Assembly: GCF_003076515.1 (NCBI RefSeq) | Contig: NZ_CP022390.1 | Span: 1,178,001 to 1,242,000 of the forward strand | Reading direction: 5' to 3' | Source of the DNA: Alcaligenes aquatilis | GTDB lineage: Bacteria > Pseudomonadota > Gammaproteobacteria > Burkholderiales > Burkholderiaceae_B | DNA length: 64,000 nt | In this document: positions 29,226-38,776 of the stretch, in pieces | How positions within the stretch are numbered: the first letter of the stretch is position 1 | Layout of the letters: the number at the start of each line of letters is the position of its first letter | The notes under the pieces: model-generated | What the model was told of the DNA's origin: nothing | Database searches by the model: none | The model's input: only the letters and a program-made list of their open reading frames with translations | Program-made: the position numbers and the translations under genes

Positions 29226-30611
29226 TTATTTGCCTCGCAAGGCAGATTGGGCCTGACGCAAGGCCGTACGCAGACCCTCTTCCAATACAGGATGATAGAA
29301 CGGCATCGCCAGCATCTGATCCAGTGTCAGCCCCATCTGCAAGGACCAGGCCAGCAAATGAGCGATATGTTCGGCTTGAGGCCCGACCATCTCGGCCCCA
29401 AGGAACTTGCCCTCCTTGTCCGCATACACATGCAGCAAGCCACGGTTGACCAACATCACGCGGGCACGGCCCTGATTGCCAAAATTCACACTACCCGTCA
29501 CTGCACCTTCTGGCAGCGACTTAAAGGGTGTGCCAACCACGGCCACCTGCGGATCACTGAACACCACCGCCATGCGGGCACGACGCGCCATAGGCTCGTC
29601 CTGGCCATTGCTGGCGGCCTGCAAGGCGGCCAGACGACCATCATCTGCCGCCTCGTGCAAGATAGGTGCGCGCTGGTTCACATCGCCCGCCAGATAGATA
29701 GAGGTGCCTTTCAATTGCAAGCTGTCCAGGTCAAAGACCACCCGCCCTTTGCTATCCCATTCCGCAGGCGTATTTTCCAGCCCCAGATTATCCAACTGAG
29801 GTTTGCGGCCTGCCGCCCCCAGTACATAGTCGTAGTCCTCGACCAACTCCTTGCCATTCACCTGCAAGCGCACGCGCGCCTTGCCATTGACGACTTCACT
29901 ACCCAATACAGCTACGTCGGCACGAATGTTCAGTTCCTGACTGAAGATTGCCCTTCCCGCTTCACGCACTTCGGGATCGGAAAGCCCGGCCAGACTCTGG
30001 CTACGGTTGATGATGGACACCTTCACGCCCAAGCGCGCCAGCGCCTGGCCTAGCTCCAGACCAATGACACCGGTGCCCACGACCAGCACACTTTCCGGTA
30101 GATCCGTCCAGTCGAAAACCTCTTCGTTACTGATTAACAAAACCCCCAGCGGCTCCAGCTCCTTGGGGCGCACCGGCGTGGAGCCCGTAGCGATAATCAC
30201 GTGTCCTGCAGTGATACGGGTATGGTCGTCCACTTCCAGCACATGCTCGGACACAAAGCGGGCATGGCCACGCACTTTGTCCTGGGAATCAAAACCTTCC
30301 ACATCGTCCACCACAAACTGCACAAAGCGATCCCGTTCGCGGCGCACGCGGTCCATAACCTCTTTGCCTTCAATGCGGATATTGCCATCCACGTGAACAC
30401 CAAAGGGAGCGGTATGGCGGGCATGATGGGCGGCATCGGCCGCTGCAATCAGCAGCTTGGATGGCATGCAGCCAACGCGTGCGCACATGGTGCCATAAGG
30501 GCCTGATTCGATCATCAACGTTCGTTTGCCGGCTCGTTTGGCCGTACGATACGCTGTCATACCTGCTGTCCCTGCTCCAATGACGGCAACATCACACTGA
30601 ATTTCTTTCAT
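29226..30611 (-). CDS. Lpd-like pyridine nucleotide-disulfide oxidoreductase
   Basis: A 461-residue FAD enzyme of the glutathione reductase / lipoamide dehydrogenase / mercuric reductase family. The N-terminal FAD loop is VIGAGTAGM, the redox disulfide is in CARVGCMPSK (Cys at about 43 and 48), the NAD(P) loop is VVGTGVIGLELG and the second FAD segment is IYLAGDVNQ. The C-terminus reads FYHPVLEEGLRTA in place of HPHPTL, so it has a histidine but not the canonical E3 sequence; it lacks a lipoyl domain and lies far from pdh. Substrate unknown. ATG at 30611 has AAGGAG 5 nt upstream. It is divergent from cueR. Confidence 0.85.
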   Translation of the reverse strand: MKEIQCDVAVIGAGTAGMTAYRTAKRAGKRTLMIESGPYGTMCARVGCMPSKLLIAAADAAHHARHTAPFGVHVDGNIRIEGKEVMDRVRRERDRFVQFVVDDVEGFDSQDKVRGHARFVSEHVLEVDDHTRITAGHVIIATGSTPVRPKELEPLGVLLISNEEVFDWTDLPESVLVVGTGVIGLELGQALARLGVKVSIINRSQSLAGLSDPEVREAGRAIFSQELNIRADVAVLGSEVVNGKARVRLQVNGKELVEDYDYVLGAAGRKPQLDNLGLENTPAEWDSKGRVVFDLDSLQLKGTSIYLAGDVNQRAPILHEAADDGRLAALQAASNGQDEPMARRARMAVVFSDPQVAVVGTPFKSLPEGAVTGSVNFGNQGRARVMLVNRGLLHVYADKEGKFLGAEMVGPQAEHIAHLLAWSLQMGLTLDQMLAMPFYHPVLEEGLRTALRQAQSALRGK

Positions 30612-30621
30612 CACCACTCCT

Positions 30622-30653
30622 TGAGTCCATACTCAGGCAATCAGGGGCCTGAT
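30622..30653. promoter_or_regulatory. Two adjacent short dyads upstream of the Lpd-like gene
   Basis: TGAGT-ccat-ACTCA (30622-30635) and ATCAGG-gg-CCTGAT (30640-30653) follow each other in the leader of the flavoprotein gene. Both are perfect inverted repeats. They may be regulator sites; no regulator can be assigned. Confidence 0.4.
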
Positions 30654-30715
30654 GACCTACCTGACGGCCCACTCTACAATGTGCAGAATTGACTCTTTCA
30701 ATCATAACGCAGTCC

Positions 30716-30733
30716 CCTTGCACTGCCCCAAGG
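30716..30733. promoter_or_regulatory. CueR-like dyad between cueR and the Lpd-like gene
   Basis: CCTTG, eight bases, CAAGG: the half-sites resemble those of CueR operators (CCTT...AAGG), although the spacing is one base shorter. It overlaps the cueR ribosome binding site. On the minus strand TTGGGG (30731-30726) and TATGAT (30706-30701), 19 bases apart, could be a MerR-class promoter for the flavoprotein gene. Confidence 0.4.
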
Positions 30734-30740
30734 AAAGCCC

Positions 30741-31202
30741 ATGCTGATTAGTGAAGCAGCCCGCGTAACCGGCCTGACACCCAAGATGATTCGGCACTAT
30801 GAAGATCTGGGACTCTTGCATAGTGACCGTGCCCCCAATGGCTACCGCGTCTACCAGGATCAAGACCTGGATACCTTGCACTTTATTGTTCGTGCCAAGG
30901 ATTTGGGCTTCAATCTGGCGGACATTCAGCAGTTGACCAGCCTGTGGCGCGACCAGCAACGTCCCAGCAGCGAGGTCAAGCAACTGGCCCAGGCACATAT
31001 CAAGGATCTGGAAAGCCGCGCGGCTCTGCTGCTGGACATGGCGGCCAAACTGAGTGTGCTGGCTGAGCAATGCCAGGGCGACCACCAGCCAGATTGCCCG
31101 ATTTTGGATGGCTTGGAGGGGGCATGCTGTCATACAGACACTTTGGCCAATGTAGATTCACATGAGCCCGCTCGCCGTAACGCCAATAGGGGCAAGTTTT
31201 AA
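30741..31202 (+). CDS. cueR: Cu(I)-responsive MerR-family regulator
   Basis: A 153-residue activator of copper-efflux genes. The N-terminal MerR winged helix (MLISEAARVTGLTPKMIRHY) is followed by the dimerisation helix and a metal loop CQGDHQPDC (Cys111, Cys119), closely matching E. coli CueR's CPGDDSADC. Ser77 in RPSSEVK matches the serine that marks monovalent-metal sensors, and a GACCH tail resembles CueR's CCHH end. AAGGA precedes ATG 30741. No copA or cueO is in the window, so its main targets lie elsewhere. The divergent flavoprotein gene is a possible local target. Confidence 0.9.
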   Translation: MLISEAARVTGLTPKMIRHYEDLGLLHSDRAPNGYRVYQDQDLDTLHFIVRAKDLGFNLADIQQLTSLWRDQQRPSSEVKQLAQAHIKDLESRAALLLDMAAKLSVLAEQCQGDHQPDCPILDGLEGACCHTDTLANVDSHEPARRNANRGKF

Positions 31203-31334
31203 GCCACCCCAACGCCTTGAGCGATTTAGGCACAACAAATGACGATACGGGTGAAACACAGAACCTAGAGGTCGCTCTCTTAACGACCCATCACGATCAC
31301 ATCAGCCGTGCCTGACAGTAGGATGAACACCAAA

Positions 31335-31366
31335 AAGGCCTGAGTTCACCATCGAACTCAGGCCTT
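31335..31366 (-). terminator. Terminator of the nitroreductase gene (possibly bidirectional)
   Basis: AAGGCCTGAGTTC and GAACTCAGGCCTT form a perfect 13-bp stem with a 6-nt loop. On the minus strand it continues with TTTTT. It sits between cueR and the convergent nitroreductase gene and may serve both. Confidence 0.88.
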
Positions 31367-31411
31367 ATTATCAAGATCACGAGCTTGACTCGCGCAAGCT
31401 AGCACTCAAAC

Positions 31412-31981
31412 TTAGGCGGGCTGCCACTCAGTCAGGAACTGTTGAGGTTCAGGGCGCTGCGCAGGGCCTAGTTTATGAATCGGTGTACCTACAGACACAA
31501 AGCCCAGGAACTGGTAATCCAGGGAATCAAAGCCCAAGGCTTCAGGGACCTCTTCACCGTAAGTGCCCAGACCAGTACTCCAGAAAGCACCAAAACCCAA
31601 TTGATGCGCAGCATGCAGCATATTACTGACAGCCGCACCGGTAGCCAATACACGTTCCAGTTCAGGGATTTTTTCTTCACCGTGATCAATGTGGCTGGCC
31701 ACGGCGATCAGCATAGGCACCTTGGCCAGCCAAGCGCGCACGCTGGCGGCTTTCTGTTCGGTCAAGGGATTACCGGCGCGTTCGTTGGCGGCAATAGCCA
31801 GCTCACCCAAAGCCTGCACGTTTTCACCGCGAATCAGGCAAAAGCGCCATGGCTGCAAACGGCCATGGTCAGGAGCGACCATGGCAGCGCGCAAAATCAG
31901 GTCCAGCTCTTGCTCGTTCGGGCCGGGGCCTTGCACCAGCTTGATGGAGCGACGGGACAATAAAGAATCAATAGTACTCAT
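31412..31981 (-). CDS. Nitroreductase-family protein (YdjA-like)
   Basis: A 189-residue FMN-binding oxidoreductase of the small, YdjA-like branch. Typical elements are RRSIKLVQGPGPNEQELDLI at the N-terminus, the flavin-contacting MVAPDHGRLQPWRF segment (about 34-47) and FGAFWSTGLG near 130. Members reduce nitro groups, quinones or unknown substrates with NAD(P)H. It starts 50 bases after pdxJ on the same strand and ends the efflux-pdxJ-nitroreductase run. Whether it shares a transcript with pdxJ is not shown by the sequence. Confidence 0.85.
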   Translation of the reverse strand: MSTIDSLLSRRSIKLVQGPGPNEQELDLILRAAMVAPDHGRLQPWRFCLIRGENVQALGELAIAANERAGNPLTEQKAASVRAWLAKVPMLIAVASHIDHGEEKIPELERVLATGAAVSNMLHAAHQLGFGAFWSTGLGTYGEEVPEALGFDSLDYQFLGFVSVGTPIHKLGPAQRPEPQQFLTEWQPA

Positions 31982-32031
31982 AGTGCTTCCAGAATCAGTT
32001 AAGCGTGCCCTGCCCTGATGGCAGGGCTCAG

Positions 32032-32769
32032 TCAGGCTTGAGCAGGGGCGAGCGCTTGCACCAGCAGGGCCTTCATATCACGCACGGCTTTTTCCCAGCC
32101 GTCAAAGACAGCCTGGGCAACAATGGCATGACCAATATTGAGCTCCGTCAGTCCGGGCAAGGCGGCAATCGCTTGTACATTACCGTAATGCAGACCGTGA
32201 CCCGCGTTCACACGCAGACCTTGGGACACACCTTGAGCAATACCGGCACGGATACGTTCCAGTTCGCTGGCTGCCTGTTCGGGTGTTTGAGCATCTGCAT
32301 AAGCGCCAGTGTGCAGTTCAATCACGGTAGCGCCGACATCACTGGCAGCGCGAATTTGCGCCGGGTCGGCATCAATGAACAGCGAAACACGAATACCGGC
32401 AGCTTGCAATTGCTGTACCGCGGCCCTGACCTGGTCCAGATGACCGACCACATCCAAACCACCTTCGGTTGTCAGTTCGGCACGGTGTTCGGGAACCAGG
32501 CAGACATCGTCCGGTTTGATACGGCAAGCAATGTCCAGCATTTCGGTGGTGATGGCGCATTCCAGATTCATCCGGGTACGCAGTACGGGGCGCAGCGCCT
32601 CGACATCGGCATCCTGAATATGACGCCGGTCTTCACGTAGATGTAAGGTGATCAGGTCCGCTCCGGCTTCCTCTGCTCGCAAAGCGGCCTGAATTGGATC
32701 AGGGTATGTGGTCAGACGCTGCTGGCGCAGCGTCGCCACATGATCGATATTGACGCCCAGTTCTAACAT
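32032..32769 (-). CDS. pdxJ: Pyridoxine 5'-phosphate synthase
   Basis: Condenses 3-amino-1-hydroxyacetone phosphate with deoxyxylulose phosphate to make vitamin B6 phosphate. The 245-residue TIM-barrel protein begins [18 protein letters not shown], the invariant PdxJ start, and includes [14 protein letters not shown] (catalytic and phosphate-binding region) and [12 protein letters not shown] at about 190-203. It lies 55 bases after the outer-membrane efflux gene on the same strand. In many proteobacteria pdxJ follows recO or acpS; this location is different. Confidence 0.96.
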   Translation of the reverse strand: MLELGVNIDHVATLRQQRLTTYPDPIQAALRAEEAGADLITLHLREDRRHIQDADVEALRPVLRTRMNLECAITTEMLDIACRIKPDDVCLVPEHRAELTTEGGLDVVGHLDQVRAAVQQLQAAGIRVSLFIDADPAQIRAASDVGATVIELHTGAYADAQTPEQAASELERIRAGIAQGVSQGLRVNAGHGLHYGNVQAIAALPGLTELNIGHAIVAQAVFDGWEKAVRDMKALLVQALAPAQA

Positions 32770-32824
32770 TCCCCAAGGACCTCCGTAGTTTCAGGGATGA
32801 ATGACTAGACGTATTATCGCCTGT

Positions 32825-34288
32825 TTATTCCGGTGCTGTCCCAGCGGCCTGAGTCTTTGTTTCAGGCTGGATGGTTTCGGCTGTCCAGCCGCCCCCCAAG
32901 GCCTTGTACAACTCGACCCGGTTCATCAAGGATGCCAAGCCAGTTTGGATATAAGCCTGACGCGTACCGTACAGGCTGACTTCCGCCGTTTGTACCTGCA
33001 GGAAGCTGTCTATACCCACTTCGTAACGCAGCTTGGCCAAACGCAAGCTTTCGCTGGCCGCCTGATCGACCTCTTGCAAGGCATCGATCTGCTGACCATA
33101 AGTGGCTTCGCCCGCCAGAGCATCAGCCACTTCACGGAAAGCTACCTGAATGGTTTTTTCGTACTGGCTGATCGCAATATCACGACGAGCCTCGGCCAAA
33201 TCCAGATTGGCCCAAGTGCTGCCCGACAACAGCGGCATGGTGACTTGCGGCTGGAACTGCCAGTAACGGTTACCCGAGCTGAACAAGCCACCCAGCTCGG
33301 GACTCATGAAGCCCAACAGGCCGGTCAAGCTCAGACGCGGGAAAAAAGCAGCGCGTGCCGCACCGATGCTGTAGTTGGAACCACGTAAAACGTGCTCGGC
33401 GGCCAGAATGTCGGGACGACGCTCCAGCAATTCTGCGGACAGGCCCACCGGCAAGCTAGGCATCAGCTGCGCACGGGTAAACGGCAAGCCAGCAGGCAGA
33501 TCCTGGGGAATTTCACGTCCTAACAAGACCTGCAAGGCATTGAGCGCCCGCTGGCGATCACGTTCAACAGCCTGCATATCAGAACGCACGGTGTTGTATT
33601 GCACCTTGGCCTGATTCAGGTCCAGCGCAGACACGGTACCGGCATCATAAGAGGATTGCACCAGGCGCAATGTCTCTTGACGGCTACGCAGGGTGTTGCT
33701 CATCAGAGCATGCAATTCTTCTGCTGCACGTACCTTAAAGTAGGCTTCAGCAGTGCCCGCCACCAAAGCAATATGGGCGGTGCGCTGAGCCTGCTCGGTG
33801 GCAAAGTACTGTTCACGAGCAGCACGGGCCAAATCACGCACCCGGCCAAAGAAGTCCAGCTCGAAAGCAGTAATACCGACGCCGGCCTGATACGTACGAG
33901 ACACGGGCGCCGAGCTTGGGCCAGCAGGACGCAACTCAGCCGGTGTATGAGTGGCCTGCTGGGCCGCCTGTACACCAATGCTGGGCAACTGATCACTGCG
34001 TGCCACACCATACTGCGCACGAGCTTCCTCAATACGCTGGGTGGCAATACGCAAGTCACGGTTGTTTTCCAGGGCCTGTTCGATCAGGGCATGCAGGCGC
34101 GCATCGGTAAAGAATTCGCGCCACCCCAGATCAGCGACCTGTGCCACATCCGCCTGGCCCTGCTGGGCCAGAGGAAATTGTGCAGGCACAGGGGAATCAG
34201 GACGCTCGTACTTCGGTGCCAAGGAGCAAGCCGACAAGGCAAACGCCACGGCCAGCACCAAGGGACTACGTAAAAACATACTAGACAT
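32825..34288 (-). CDS. Outer-membrane efflux lipoprotein (OprM/NodT family)
   Basis: Trimeric outer-membrane channel of the RND pump. The 487-residue precursor has a lipoprotein signal with lipobox LSAC (about 18-21), then two repeated OEP domains of alternating coil and beta strand (for example RDLRIATQRIEEARAQYGVA and QVAFREVADALAGEATYGQQ). The ATG overlaps the pump gene's stop by one base (TGATG); a second in-frame ATG three codons on is also possible. Third gene of the adaptor-pump-channel operon. Confidence 0.92.
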   Translation of the reverse strand: MSSMFLRSPLVLAVAFALSACSLAPKYERPDSPVPAQFPLAQQGQADVAQVADLGWREFFTDARLHALIEQALENNRDLRIATQRIEEARAQYGVARSDQLPSIGVQAAQQATHTPAELRPAGPSSAPVSRTYQAGVGITAFELDFFGRVRDLARAAREQYFATEQAQRTAHIALVAGTAEAYFKVRAAEELHALMSNTLRSRQETLRLVQSSYDAGTVSALDLNQAKVQYNTVRSDMQAVERDRQRALNALQVLLGREIPQDLPAGLPFTRAQLMPSLPVGLSAELLERRPDILAAEHVLRGSNYSIGAARAAFFPRLSLTGLLGFMSPELGGLFSSGNRYWQFQPQVTMPLLSGSTWANLDLAEARRDIAISQYEKTIQVAFREVADALAGEATYGQQIDALQEVDQAASESLRLAKLRYEVGIDSFLQVQTAEVSLYGTRQAYIQTGLASLMNRVELYKALGGGWTAETIQPETKTQAAGTAPE

Positions 34289-37200
34289 CAGTGCTGTCCT
34301 CCTTGCGAACCGGCCGGTTGTGCAGCTTGCTTGGCCAGTTCTTCCTCGTGCAATTTGGCGGCTTCGCCAAACAAACGGGGTTTGGTTTTAAAGAGCTTGA
34401 GGATCACGACAAAGAAAGTCGGCACCATCAAGACCGCCAAAGGCGTAGCGGCCAACATACCGCCCAGCACGCCCAGACCCACGGCGTTCTGACTGGCCGC
34501 ACCCGCACCGGTAGAGGTAGCCAGAGGCACCACACCCAGCACAAAGGCGAAGGAGGTCATCAAGATAGGACGGAAACGCAGACGGGCGGCTTCCAAAGTG
34601 GCATCGATCAAGGTGGCGCCACGGGCGTAAGCATCCTTGGCAAACTCCACAATCAGAATTGCGTTCTTGGCCGACAGACCGATCACCGTCACGATACCCA
34701 CCTGGAAGTACACGTCATTAGGCATCCCCAGACCGGACACCAGCAAGACCGAACCGAGCATACCCAGTGGCACGGCCAGCATCACGGACAGCGGGATCGC
34801 CCAGCTTTCATACAAGGCAGCCAGCAGCATGAACACCACCAAAACAGCCAAGCCCATCAGGATACCCGACTGACCCGCCGCCTGACGCTCCTGGTAGGAC
34901 AGGCCAGTCCAGTCCACACCAAAGCCGCTGGGCAATTGCTTCATCAGGTTTTCCATCTCGATCATGGCTTCACCCGAGGTGTAACCTGGAGCGGGACCGC
35001 CACTGATACGAACAGACTCGTAGCTGTTGTAACGCACGATCTGTACCGGACCTTGTTCGGTCGTCTGGTTCACAAAGGCAGACAGCGGAACCATCTTGCC
35101 TTCCTTATTGCGAGCGTTCAGCTTGAGCACGTCCTCAATGGTCATGCGGTACGGCGCATCAGCTTGCACCCAGACACTTTGCACACGGCCCTGGTTGGTA
35201 AATTTACCCACGAAGGACGAACCCAAAGCGCCACTGATCAAGGCAGACGCTTCGCTAAAGTTCACTCCCAAGGCAGCAGCCTTGTCACGGTCAATTTCCA
35301 GACGAATCTGCTTGCCAGGCCCCAAGCCTGTGATACGCACGCTCTGTGGATCAAACACAGGGCTTTGCTTGGCCAGACCCAACAACTGATCGGCCGCAGC
35401 CATCAAGGCATCGTGACCCATGCCACCACGGTCTTCCAGACGCATATCGATACCCGAGGAGTTACCCAGAGCAGAAATAGCGGGTGGCACAATCGCGATC
35501 ACCATGGAGTCAGGCAAACCGAACAACAACTGCCCCATGGCTTTGCCGGAGATGGCTTGAGCCGAGTTTTCCTCGCCTTTACGTTCGTTGAAGTCCTTCA
35601 AGGGCACAAAGGCAATCGCCGAGTTCAAACCACTACCATTAAAGCTGAAACCTTGAACGGCGATGATGTTTTCAACCTGAGGCTGCTCTTTGAAGTAATC
35701 CTCGACCTTGGTAATGGTTTCAATCGTACGGTTGGCAGTCGAACCGGCAGGCAGCTCGATATTGGCAATCACGTAACCCTGATCTTCCTCGGGCAAGAAC
35801 GCGGTTGGCATGCGCATGTACAAAAAGCCCAGCACCAGCACCATGATCAGATAGATGAACATCATCCGACCGCCACGACGCAGGGTCTTGCCAATAAAGC
35901 TTTCGTAGCCGTTGGTGGTACGCGTAAAGACACGGTTGAACCAGCCAAAGAAGCCACGCTTGGTTTCGTGATGCCCCTTGGGGATCGGTTTCAACAAGGT
36001 CGCGCACAGAGCAGGCGTAAAGGTCAGTGCCAGAAAGCCCGAGAAGGCAATCGACACGGCCATGGCCACCGAGAACTGGCGGTAAATCACCCCCACCGAA
36101 CCGGCCATGAATGCCAGCGGCAAGAACACGGCCGACAGCACCAGCGTAATACCCACAATCGCGCCACTAATTTGCGGCATGGCTTTCTTGGTGGCCTCTT
36201 TAGGCGAGAGCCCGTCTTCCACCATGATACGTTCGACGTTCTCCACCACCACGATCGCGTCGTCCACCAAAATACCAATGGCCAGCACCATCGCGAACAT
36301 GGTCAGCACGTTCACGGACATGCCCAGCACCTGCATCACCGCGAAGGCCCCGAGAATCGCCACCGGCACCACCAGTGCAGGGATCAGGGTATAGCGCACG
36401 TTTTGCAGGAACACGTACATCACGATGAACACCAGCACCATGGCTTCCAGCAAGGTGTAAACCACCTGGGTGATGGATTTGTCCACGTAAGGTGAGGTGT
36501 CGTAAGGAATGTCGTAGCGAATGTTTTCCGGGAAGAACTCGGCCAACTTCTCCATTTCGACTTTAATCGCCGCCGCGGTATCCAGCGCGTTCGCTTCAGG
36601 CAATAAGGAGATTGCAAAGGCCGCTGTCGGCTTGCTGTTCAGACGGGCACCAAACTGGTAGTTGTCCGCCCCCACTTCCACTCGAGCCACGTCCTTGATA
36701 CGCACGGTCGAACCATCGGCCTGCGAGCGCAGAATGATGTTTTCAAACTCTTCCACGGTTGCCAACTGACCGTTAACCGTAATCGGCGCAGCCACGCGTT
36801 GACTGTCCTGATTCGGTGGGCCACCCAGAATACCGGCAGACACCAGCATGTTTTGCTGACGAATGGCGTTGGTCACGTCTGCCGGGCTCATCTGGTAACC
36901 GACCAGCTTGGCAGGATCCAGCCACACACGCATGGCACGACCGGACGCAAACAACTGGAAGCGAGCCACACCAGGGACACGGGAAATCGTGTTCTTAATA
37001 TTACGTTCGATGTAATCGGCCAGAGCCGTCTGGTCCAGGCTGCCATCCGTGGAGGACAAGGTCACCACTTGCAGAAAGCCTGTACTGGACTGCTCAACGT
37101 GCAGGCCCTGCTCCATCACCGCTGTCGGCAAGGACGCGGTAATGTTGCTGACCCGGTTCTGGACGTCCACCTGAGCCATGTCAGGATTGGTACCAGGACG

Positions 37201-37482
37201 GAACGTAGCGGTGATTTCGGTCGAACCATAGGAATCACTGACGGACTCGTAGTACAGCAGCCCCTTGGCACCGTTCAGTTGATCTTCGATCACACTGGCT
37301 ACCGTGCTGGCAACGTCTTCCGCCGTTGCACCTGGGTAGGTCGCCCGGATGGTGACCGAAGGGGGTGCCACATCGGGATACTGCGCTACGGGCATATTGG
37401 GCAAAGCCAATAAGCCAAATAGCGTGATCGCCAAGGCAACGACCCATGCAAAAATGGGCCTTTCAATAAAAAACTGAGGCAT
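34288..37482 (-). CDS. RND multidrug efflux transporter (AcrB/MexB type)
   Basis: Proton-driven inner-membrane pump exporting drugs, detergents or dyes through the tripartite complex. At 1064 residues it is slightly longer than E. coli AcrB (1049). It begins MPQFFIERPIFAWVVALAIT and includes the proton-relay Asp-Asp pair in AIGILVDDAIVVVENV at about 400-415, the large periplasmic porter domains and a second set of six helices. The C-terminal tail is charged. Five bases separate it from the adaptor gene. Subfamily resemblance is to AcrB/MexB (HAE-1); substrates cannot be deduced. Confidence 0.95.
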   Translation of the reverse strand: MPQFFIERPIFAWVVALAITLFGLLALPNMPVAQYPDVAPPSVTIRATYPGATAEDVASTVASVIEDQLNGAKGLLYYESVSDSYGSTEITATFRPGTNPDMAQVDVQNRVSNITASLPTAVMEQGLHVEQSSTGFLQVVTLSSTDGSLDQTALADYIERNIKNTISRVPGVARFQLFASGRAMRVWLDPAKLVGYQMSPADVTNAIRQQNMLVSAGILGGPPNQDSQRVAAPITVNGQLATVEEFENIILRSQADGSTVRIKDVARVEVGADNYQFGARLNSKPTAAFAISLLPEANALDTAAAIKVEMEKLAEFFPENIRYDIPYDTSPYVDKSITQVVYTLLEAMVLVFIVMYVFLQNVRYTLIPALVVPVAILGAFAVMQVLGMSVNVLTMFAMVLAIGILVDDAIVVVENVERIMVEDGLSPKEATKKAMPQISGAIVGITLVLSAVFLPLAFMAGSVGVIYRQFSVAMAVSIAFSGFLALTFTPALCATLLKPIPKGHHETKRGFFGWFNRVFTRTTNGYESFIGKTLRRGGRMMFIYLIMVLVLGFLYMRMPTAFLPEEDQGYVIANIELPAGSTANRTIETITKVEDYFKEQPQVENIIAVQGFSFNGSGLNSAIAFVPLKDFNERKGEENSAQAISGKAMGQLLFGLPDSMVIAIVPPAISALGNSSGIDMRLEDRGGMGHDALMAAADQLLGLAKQSPVFDPQSVRITGLGPGKQIRLEIDRDKAAALGVNFSEASALISGALGSSFVGKFTNQGRVQSVWVQADAPYRMTIEDVLKLNARNKEGKMVPLSAFVNQTTEQGPVQIVRYNSYESVRISGGPAPGYTSGEAMIEMENLMKQLPSGFGVDWTGLSYQERQAAGQSGILMGLAVLVVFMLLAALYESWAIPLSVMLAVPLGMLGSVLLVSGLGMPNDVYFQVGIVTVIGLSAKNAILIVEFAKDAYARGATLIDATLEAARLRFRPILMTSFAFVLGVVPLATSTGAGAASQNAVGLGVLGGMLAATPLAVLMVPTFFVVILKLFKTKPRLFGEAAKLHEEELAKQAAQPAGSQGGQH

Positions 37483-37487
37483 GTCGC

Positions 37488-38729
37488 TTACTCGCTAGAC
37501 TTGGCTTCGTTTGGCTCAGCCGCAGCGGCCGGTTCCTGTGCGGGGGCCGCATCAGGAGCAGGTGCAGCGGCGGATTTGTTGCCTTGCTTCCAAGGCATCG
37601 TCTGGACAGGTGCACCGGGACGAATCTTCTGGAAGCCTTCGACAATGATCTGGTCTCCAGCTTGCAGGCCATTCTCCACGACATACTGACCATCGCTTTC
37701 AGGTCCCAATACAACCGGTACGGACTGGGCTTTCTCTTCACGAACTACGTAAATATTAGAGGCCCCATCCGAGGTGTACTGAACCGCCTGGGCGGGCACC
37801 AACAAGGCATCGGGAATCACGCCTTGTTCCAGACGAACGCGCACGTACATACCGGGCAAGAGGATCTCGTCAGGGTTCGGGAACACGGCACGCAAGGTCA
37901 CTTGCGAAGTAGAAGGATCCACGCTGACACCGCTAAACAGCAGCACACCGTCCTGATCGTACAAAGAGCCATCTTCCAGCACAGCCTTGGCTTTGGCCTG
38001 GGCCTCACCCGCTGACTTCAAGGTGCCATCGGCCATGGCGCGACGTAGTTGAGTCAGCTCTGCCGTCGAACGGGTCACATCAATATAGACACGATCCAGT
38101 TGCTGTACGGTTGCCATGTGCGTGGCGTTGGCGGCCGAGACCAGCGCACCTTCGGTTACGAAGGATTTGCCAATACGACCTGACACCGGCGACACAATCT
38201 TGGTGTAGCCCAAATCAATATTGGCGCTCTCTAACGTGGCTTGCGCAGCAGCAATCGCCGCATCCGCCTGCATCGCACGGGCCTTGGCATTATCGTAATC
38301 CTGACGCGAAACCGCATTTTCCTTGATCAAACGCTCATAGCGCTGGGCCAATTGCTTGGCACTTTGCGCTTCCGCCTGCGCATTTTTCAACTGGGCGGCG
38401 GCCTGATTGCGAACAGCTCGGTAAGGAGCAGGATCAATGGTAAACAAGAGCTGGTCTTGTTTGACATCAGCGCCCTGTTCAAAGTTGATTTCTTCCACGA
38501 TTCCCGACACGCGGGCGCGGATTTGTGCATCTTTGATGGCTTCGACTCGTCCAGGCAGCTCGGAGAACAACTCGGTAGAGGTCGGTTGGACGGTAATCAC
38601 ACTGACCGGGACCTTCATCCCGCCGGCCGGAGCTTGAGGCTCTTTGTTGCCGCAAGCGGCCAGAAGAACCAAGGAAGAGAAGGCAGCAATACGGAAAGTC
38701 TGCCGACCCAACAAGCTTTGAAATGACAT
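37488..38729 (-). CDS. RND efflux periplasmic adaptor lipoprotein (AcrA/MexA type)
   Basis: Membrane-fusion protein linking the RND pump to the outer-membrane channel. The 413-residue precursor starts MSFQSLLGRQTFRIAAFSS and has a lipobox LAAC, so it is anchored to the inner membrane by lipid. It shows the lipoyl half-motifs around a coiled-coil hairpin (QLLFTIDPAPYRA ... LGYTKIVSPVSGRIG) and an Ala/Pro-rich tail. I chose ATG at 38729, with AGGAG 6 nt upstream, over one nine codons earlier. First gene of the pump operon. No divergent TetR gene is present, unlike acrR-acrAB, but a palindrome lies in the leader. Confidence 0.93.
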   Translation of the reverse strand: MSFQSLLGRQTFRIAAFSSLVLLAACGNKEPQAPAGGMKVPVSVITVQPTSTELFSELPGRVEAIKDAQIRARVSGIVEEINFEQGADVKQDQLLFTIDPAPYRAVRNQAAAQLKNAQAEAQSAKQLAQRYERLIKENAVSRQDYDNAKARAMQADAAIAAAQATLESANIDLGYTKIVSPVSGRIGKSFVTEGALVSAANATHMATVQQLDRVYIDVTRSTAELTQLRRAMADGTLKSAGEAQAKAKAVLEDGSLYDQDGVLLFSGVSVDPSTSQVTLRAVFPNPDEILLPGMYVRVRLEQGVIPDALLVPAQAVQYTSDGASNIYVVREEKAQSVPVVLGPESDGQYVVENGLQAGDQIIVEGFQKIRPGAPVQTMPWKQGNKSAAAPAPDAAPAQEPAAAAEPNEAKSSE

Positions 38730-38759
38730 GAAGAACTCCTGAGCTAAGCGTTGCATGGG

Positions 38760-38776
38760 AGTTTAACGCTTAAACT
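38760..38776. promoter_or_regulatory. Palindromic operator candidate of the efflux operon
   Basis: AGTTTAA-CGC-TTAAACT is a perfect 7-3-7 inverted repeat 31 bases before the adaptor start codon and just downstream of a TACAAT -10 candidate (minus strand, 38788-38783). That position suits a TetR- or MarR-type repressor near +1. No clear -35 box is seen. Confidence 0.6.

Noticed and set aside
34291..36495. 734-codon plus-strand open frame opposite the RND pump
   Set aside because: Antisense shadow; the translation is rich in His, Gln and Arg and has no recognisable fold.
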